This document shows positions 62,841-64,000 of a DNA stretch of 64,000 nucleotides, in pieces. The position numbers and the translations under genes are program-made. The notes under the pieces are model-generated. The model saw nothing but the letters and a program-made list of their open reading frames with translations, did no database searches and was not told the origin of the DNA. The stretch is taken from positions 248,001 through 312,000 of the forward strand of contig NZ_AUMC01000010.1 of NCBI RefSeq assembly GCF_000443995.1, given 5' to 3'. Numbering within the stretch: the first letter of the stretch is position 1; the number at the start of each line of letters is the position of its first letter. Source of the stretch: Bacteriovorax sp. BAL6_X (GTDB lineage: Bacteria; Bdellovibrionota; Bacteriovoracia; Bacteriovoracales; Bacteriovoracaceae).

Positions 62841-62862
62841 AGGCCCCTAATTCAGGGGGCCT
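62841..62862. other. GC-rich hairpin between DUF5522-like and fadD-like genes
   Basis: AGGCCCC (62841-62847) pairs with GGGGCCT (62856-62862). It lies just upstream of a gene start and has no T-run, so it would be in the 5' leader of the minus-strand gene rather than a terminator. The rest of this gap (62825-63049) shows no gene. Confidence 0.4.
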
Positions 62863-63049
62863 AAAGTGTGTGTGGTGTTTTGCAAAACGGTCATTCTTAT
62901 ATCGAATAAAATTTATTACATCAAGGGAATTTTCAAGTAGATCTACAATGATGCAACACGTATACAGATTGCATATTGTAAGTAGCTAAAAATTAAAATA
63001 CAATAAAATCTAGACTAAATTTATTAATGGTAACAAATGGAGCTGTCCT

Positions 63050-64000
63050 GTGACTAAACCTTGGCTTAAGCACTACCAGAATGGTGTTTCTGAAGAAATT
63101 AATCCTGAATTATATACTTCAATTCCAGCATTATTAGATGAAAGCTTTGCAAAATTTGCTGATAGGCCATCTTTTCACTGTATGGGAAAGACTCTAACGT
63201 ATAAAGAAATCGATCATCTTTCTAAGAAGTTTGCTTCTTATTTACAGAACGATCTTGGGCTTAAAAAAGGTGACCGTGTCGCAATAATGATGCCTAATAT
63301 TCTTCAGTATCCGGTTGCGCTTTTCGGAATTCTTCGTGCAGGTATGGTTTGTGTTAACGTGAACCCTCTTTATACTGCGAGGGAGCTTGAGCACCAGTTA
63401 ACAGATTCACAATCAAAAGTTATTATCATTTTTGAAAACTCAGCTTCTGTTCTTGCAGAGGTTGTAAAGAACACACCGATTGAGCATGTTTTAGTAACTC
63501 AAATAGGTGATATGCTAAAGTTTCCAAAGTCATTACTTGTAAATTTTGTTATTAAGCACGTTAAGAAGATGGTACCAAATTGGGATCTTCCTGGAGCAAA
63601 GTCATTCCTTGAGGCCCTTGATAAAGGGGATGAGACTAAGTTTAAGAAACCAGAAATAAATAGCTCAGATCTAGCGTTTCTTCAGTACACAGGTGGAACA
63701 ACTGGTGTCTCTAAAGGCGCAGAGCTTATTCACAGAAATATTGTTGCCAACTTGCTTCAAGCTGGAGAGTGGATTTCTCCGGTTGTTAAAGAAGGTGAAG
63801 AGATTATTATCACGCCATTGCCACTTTACCATATCTTCTCTTTAACAGCGAACTGCTTCACGTTTTCTAAAATTGGAGCATTAAATGTTCTGATTACTAA
63901 TCCAAGAGATATTCCTGGATTTATTAAAGAACTTAAGAAATGGGAGTTTACCGCCCTTACAGGTGTTAATACTCTCTTTAATGGACTTTTAAATAATGAA
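63050..64000 (+). CDS. fadD: Long-chain acyl-CoA ligase (FadD-like), partial
   Basis: ATP-dependent activation of fatty acids to acyl-CoA. The first 317 residues are seen; the gene leaves the window to the right. Family features are KKGDRVAIMMPNILQYPVAL, VNVNPLYTARELEHQL and the AMP-binding loop YTGGTTGVSKGAELIHRN. The start is GTG with GGAG 7 bases upstream. Together with the acyl-CoA operon at 21.7-24.5 kb it points to fatty-acid use. Confidence 0.93.
   Translation, partial: MTKPWLKHYQNGVSEEINPELYTSIPALLDESFAKFADRPSFHCMGKTLTYKEIDHLSKKFASYLQNDLGLKKGDRVAIMMPNILQYPVALFGILRAGMVCVNVNPLYTARELEHQLTDSQSKVIIIFENSASVLAEVVKNTPIEHVLVTQIGDMLKFPKSLLVNFVIKHVKKMVPNWDLPGAKSFLEALDKGDETKFKKPEINSSDLAFLQYTGGTTGVSKGAELIHRNIVANLLQAGEWISPVVKEGEEIIITPLPLYHIFSLTANCFTFSKIGALNVLITNPRDIPGFIKELKKWEFTALTGVNTLFNGLLNNE

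Overview
This AT-rich 64 kb stretch is chromosomal and almost entirely coding. The gene content suggests a Gram-negative predatory bacterium of the Bdellovibrio-and-like group, most likely the Bacteriovorax/Halobacteriovorax side. Supporting signs are a complete LPS/outer-membrane gene flavour (mla, lptE), two lysine/alanine-rich histone-like proteins, many exported hydrolases (protein glutaminase, trypsin, phospholipase D-like, nuclease-like) and an unusual split of the fatty-acid cluster. The taxon is an inference from gene content; no rRNA or tRNA gene was found to confirm it. No insertion sequence, prophage or CRISPR array was seen.

Layout. 1-9.4 kb: type II fatty-acid synthesis genes on the minus strand (yceD-rpmF, then fabH-fabD-fabG-acpP, then fabF-glyA). 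They are interrupted by a cytochrome c peroxidase gene where plsX usually sits and by a plus-strand pair (exported protein glutaminase plus a small exported protein) between acpP and fabF. 9.5-18.9 kb (plus): shikimate kinase-like, an unknown regulator-like protein, alanine racemase, the MlaE/MlaF/MlaD lipid transporter, a GYF-domain membrane protein broken in frame at a run of ten A, a Sua5/YrdC-domain protein and a methyltransferase. 18.9-21.5 kb: dciA, lptE, holA, rpsT. 21.7-24.5 kb: a short-chain acyl-CoA operon (3-hydroxyacyl-CoA dehydrogenase, enoyl-CoA hydratase, acyl-CoA dehydrogenase).

24.5-29.7 kb: a histone-H1-like protein, a 400-base non-coding stretch with 52-bp tandem repeats, a large exported unknown, a ferredoxin and a PpiD/SurA-like chaperone. 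29.8-34.4 kb: the rod-shape operon mreC-mreD-mrdA-rodA. 34.4-39.0 kb: small regulators, a rhodanese-like protein lacking the catalytic cysteine, a DUF350-like membrane protein with an exported partner, an HD phosphohydrolase and a glutaredoxin. 39.1-43 kb: a second histone-like gene built from 36-bp repeats and a TadG-like protein. 43.08-43.26 kb: a candidate structured RNA resembling 6S RNA. 43.3-45.6 kb: a zinc-ribbon membrane protein, ssb, an ankyrin lipoprotein, secG.

45.8-54.4 kb: exported PLD-like and nuclease-like proteins, an exported protein with a caspase-like His/Cys pair, the glycolytic operon gap-pgk-tpiA, an alpha/beta hydrolase and a trypsin-like protease. 54.5-61.1 kb: a minus-strand run of FlhG/MinD-like ATPase, J-like/RodZ-like protein, rluD, pgeF, a VKOR-DsbA fusion and tatD, followed by a dolichol-kinase-like enzyme and a LON-substrate-domain protein. 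61.2-64 kb: a mannose-6-phosphate isomerase, two small proteins and the start of a fadD-like acyl-CoA ligase.

The most notable observations are the frame break in the GYF gene, the 6S-like RNA candidate, the hairpin tandem repeats, the exported protein glutaminase and the exported caspase-like protein.
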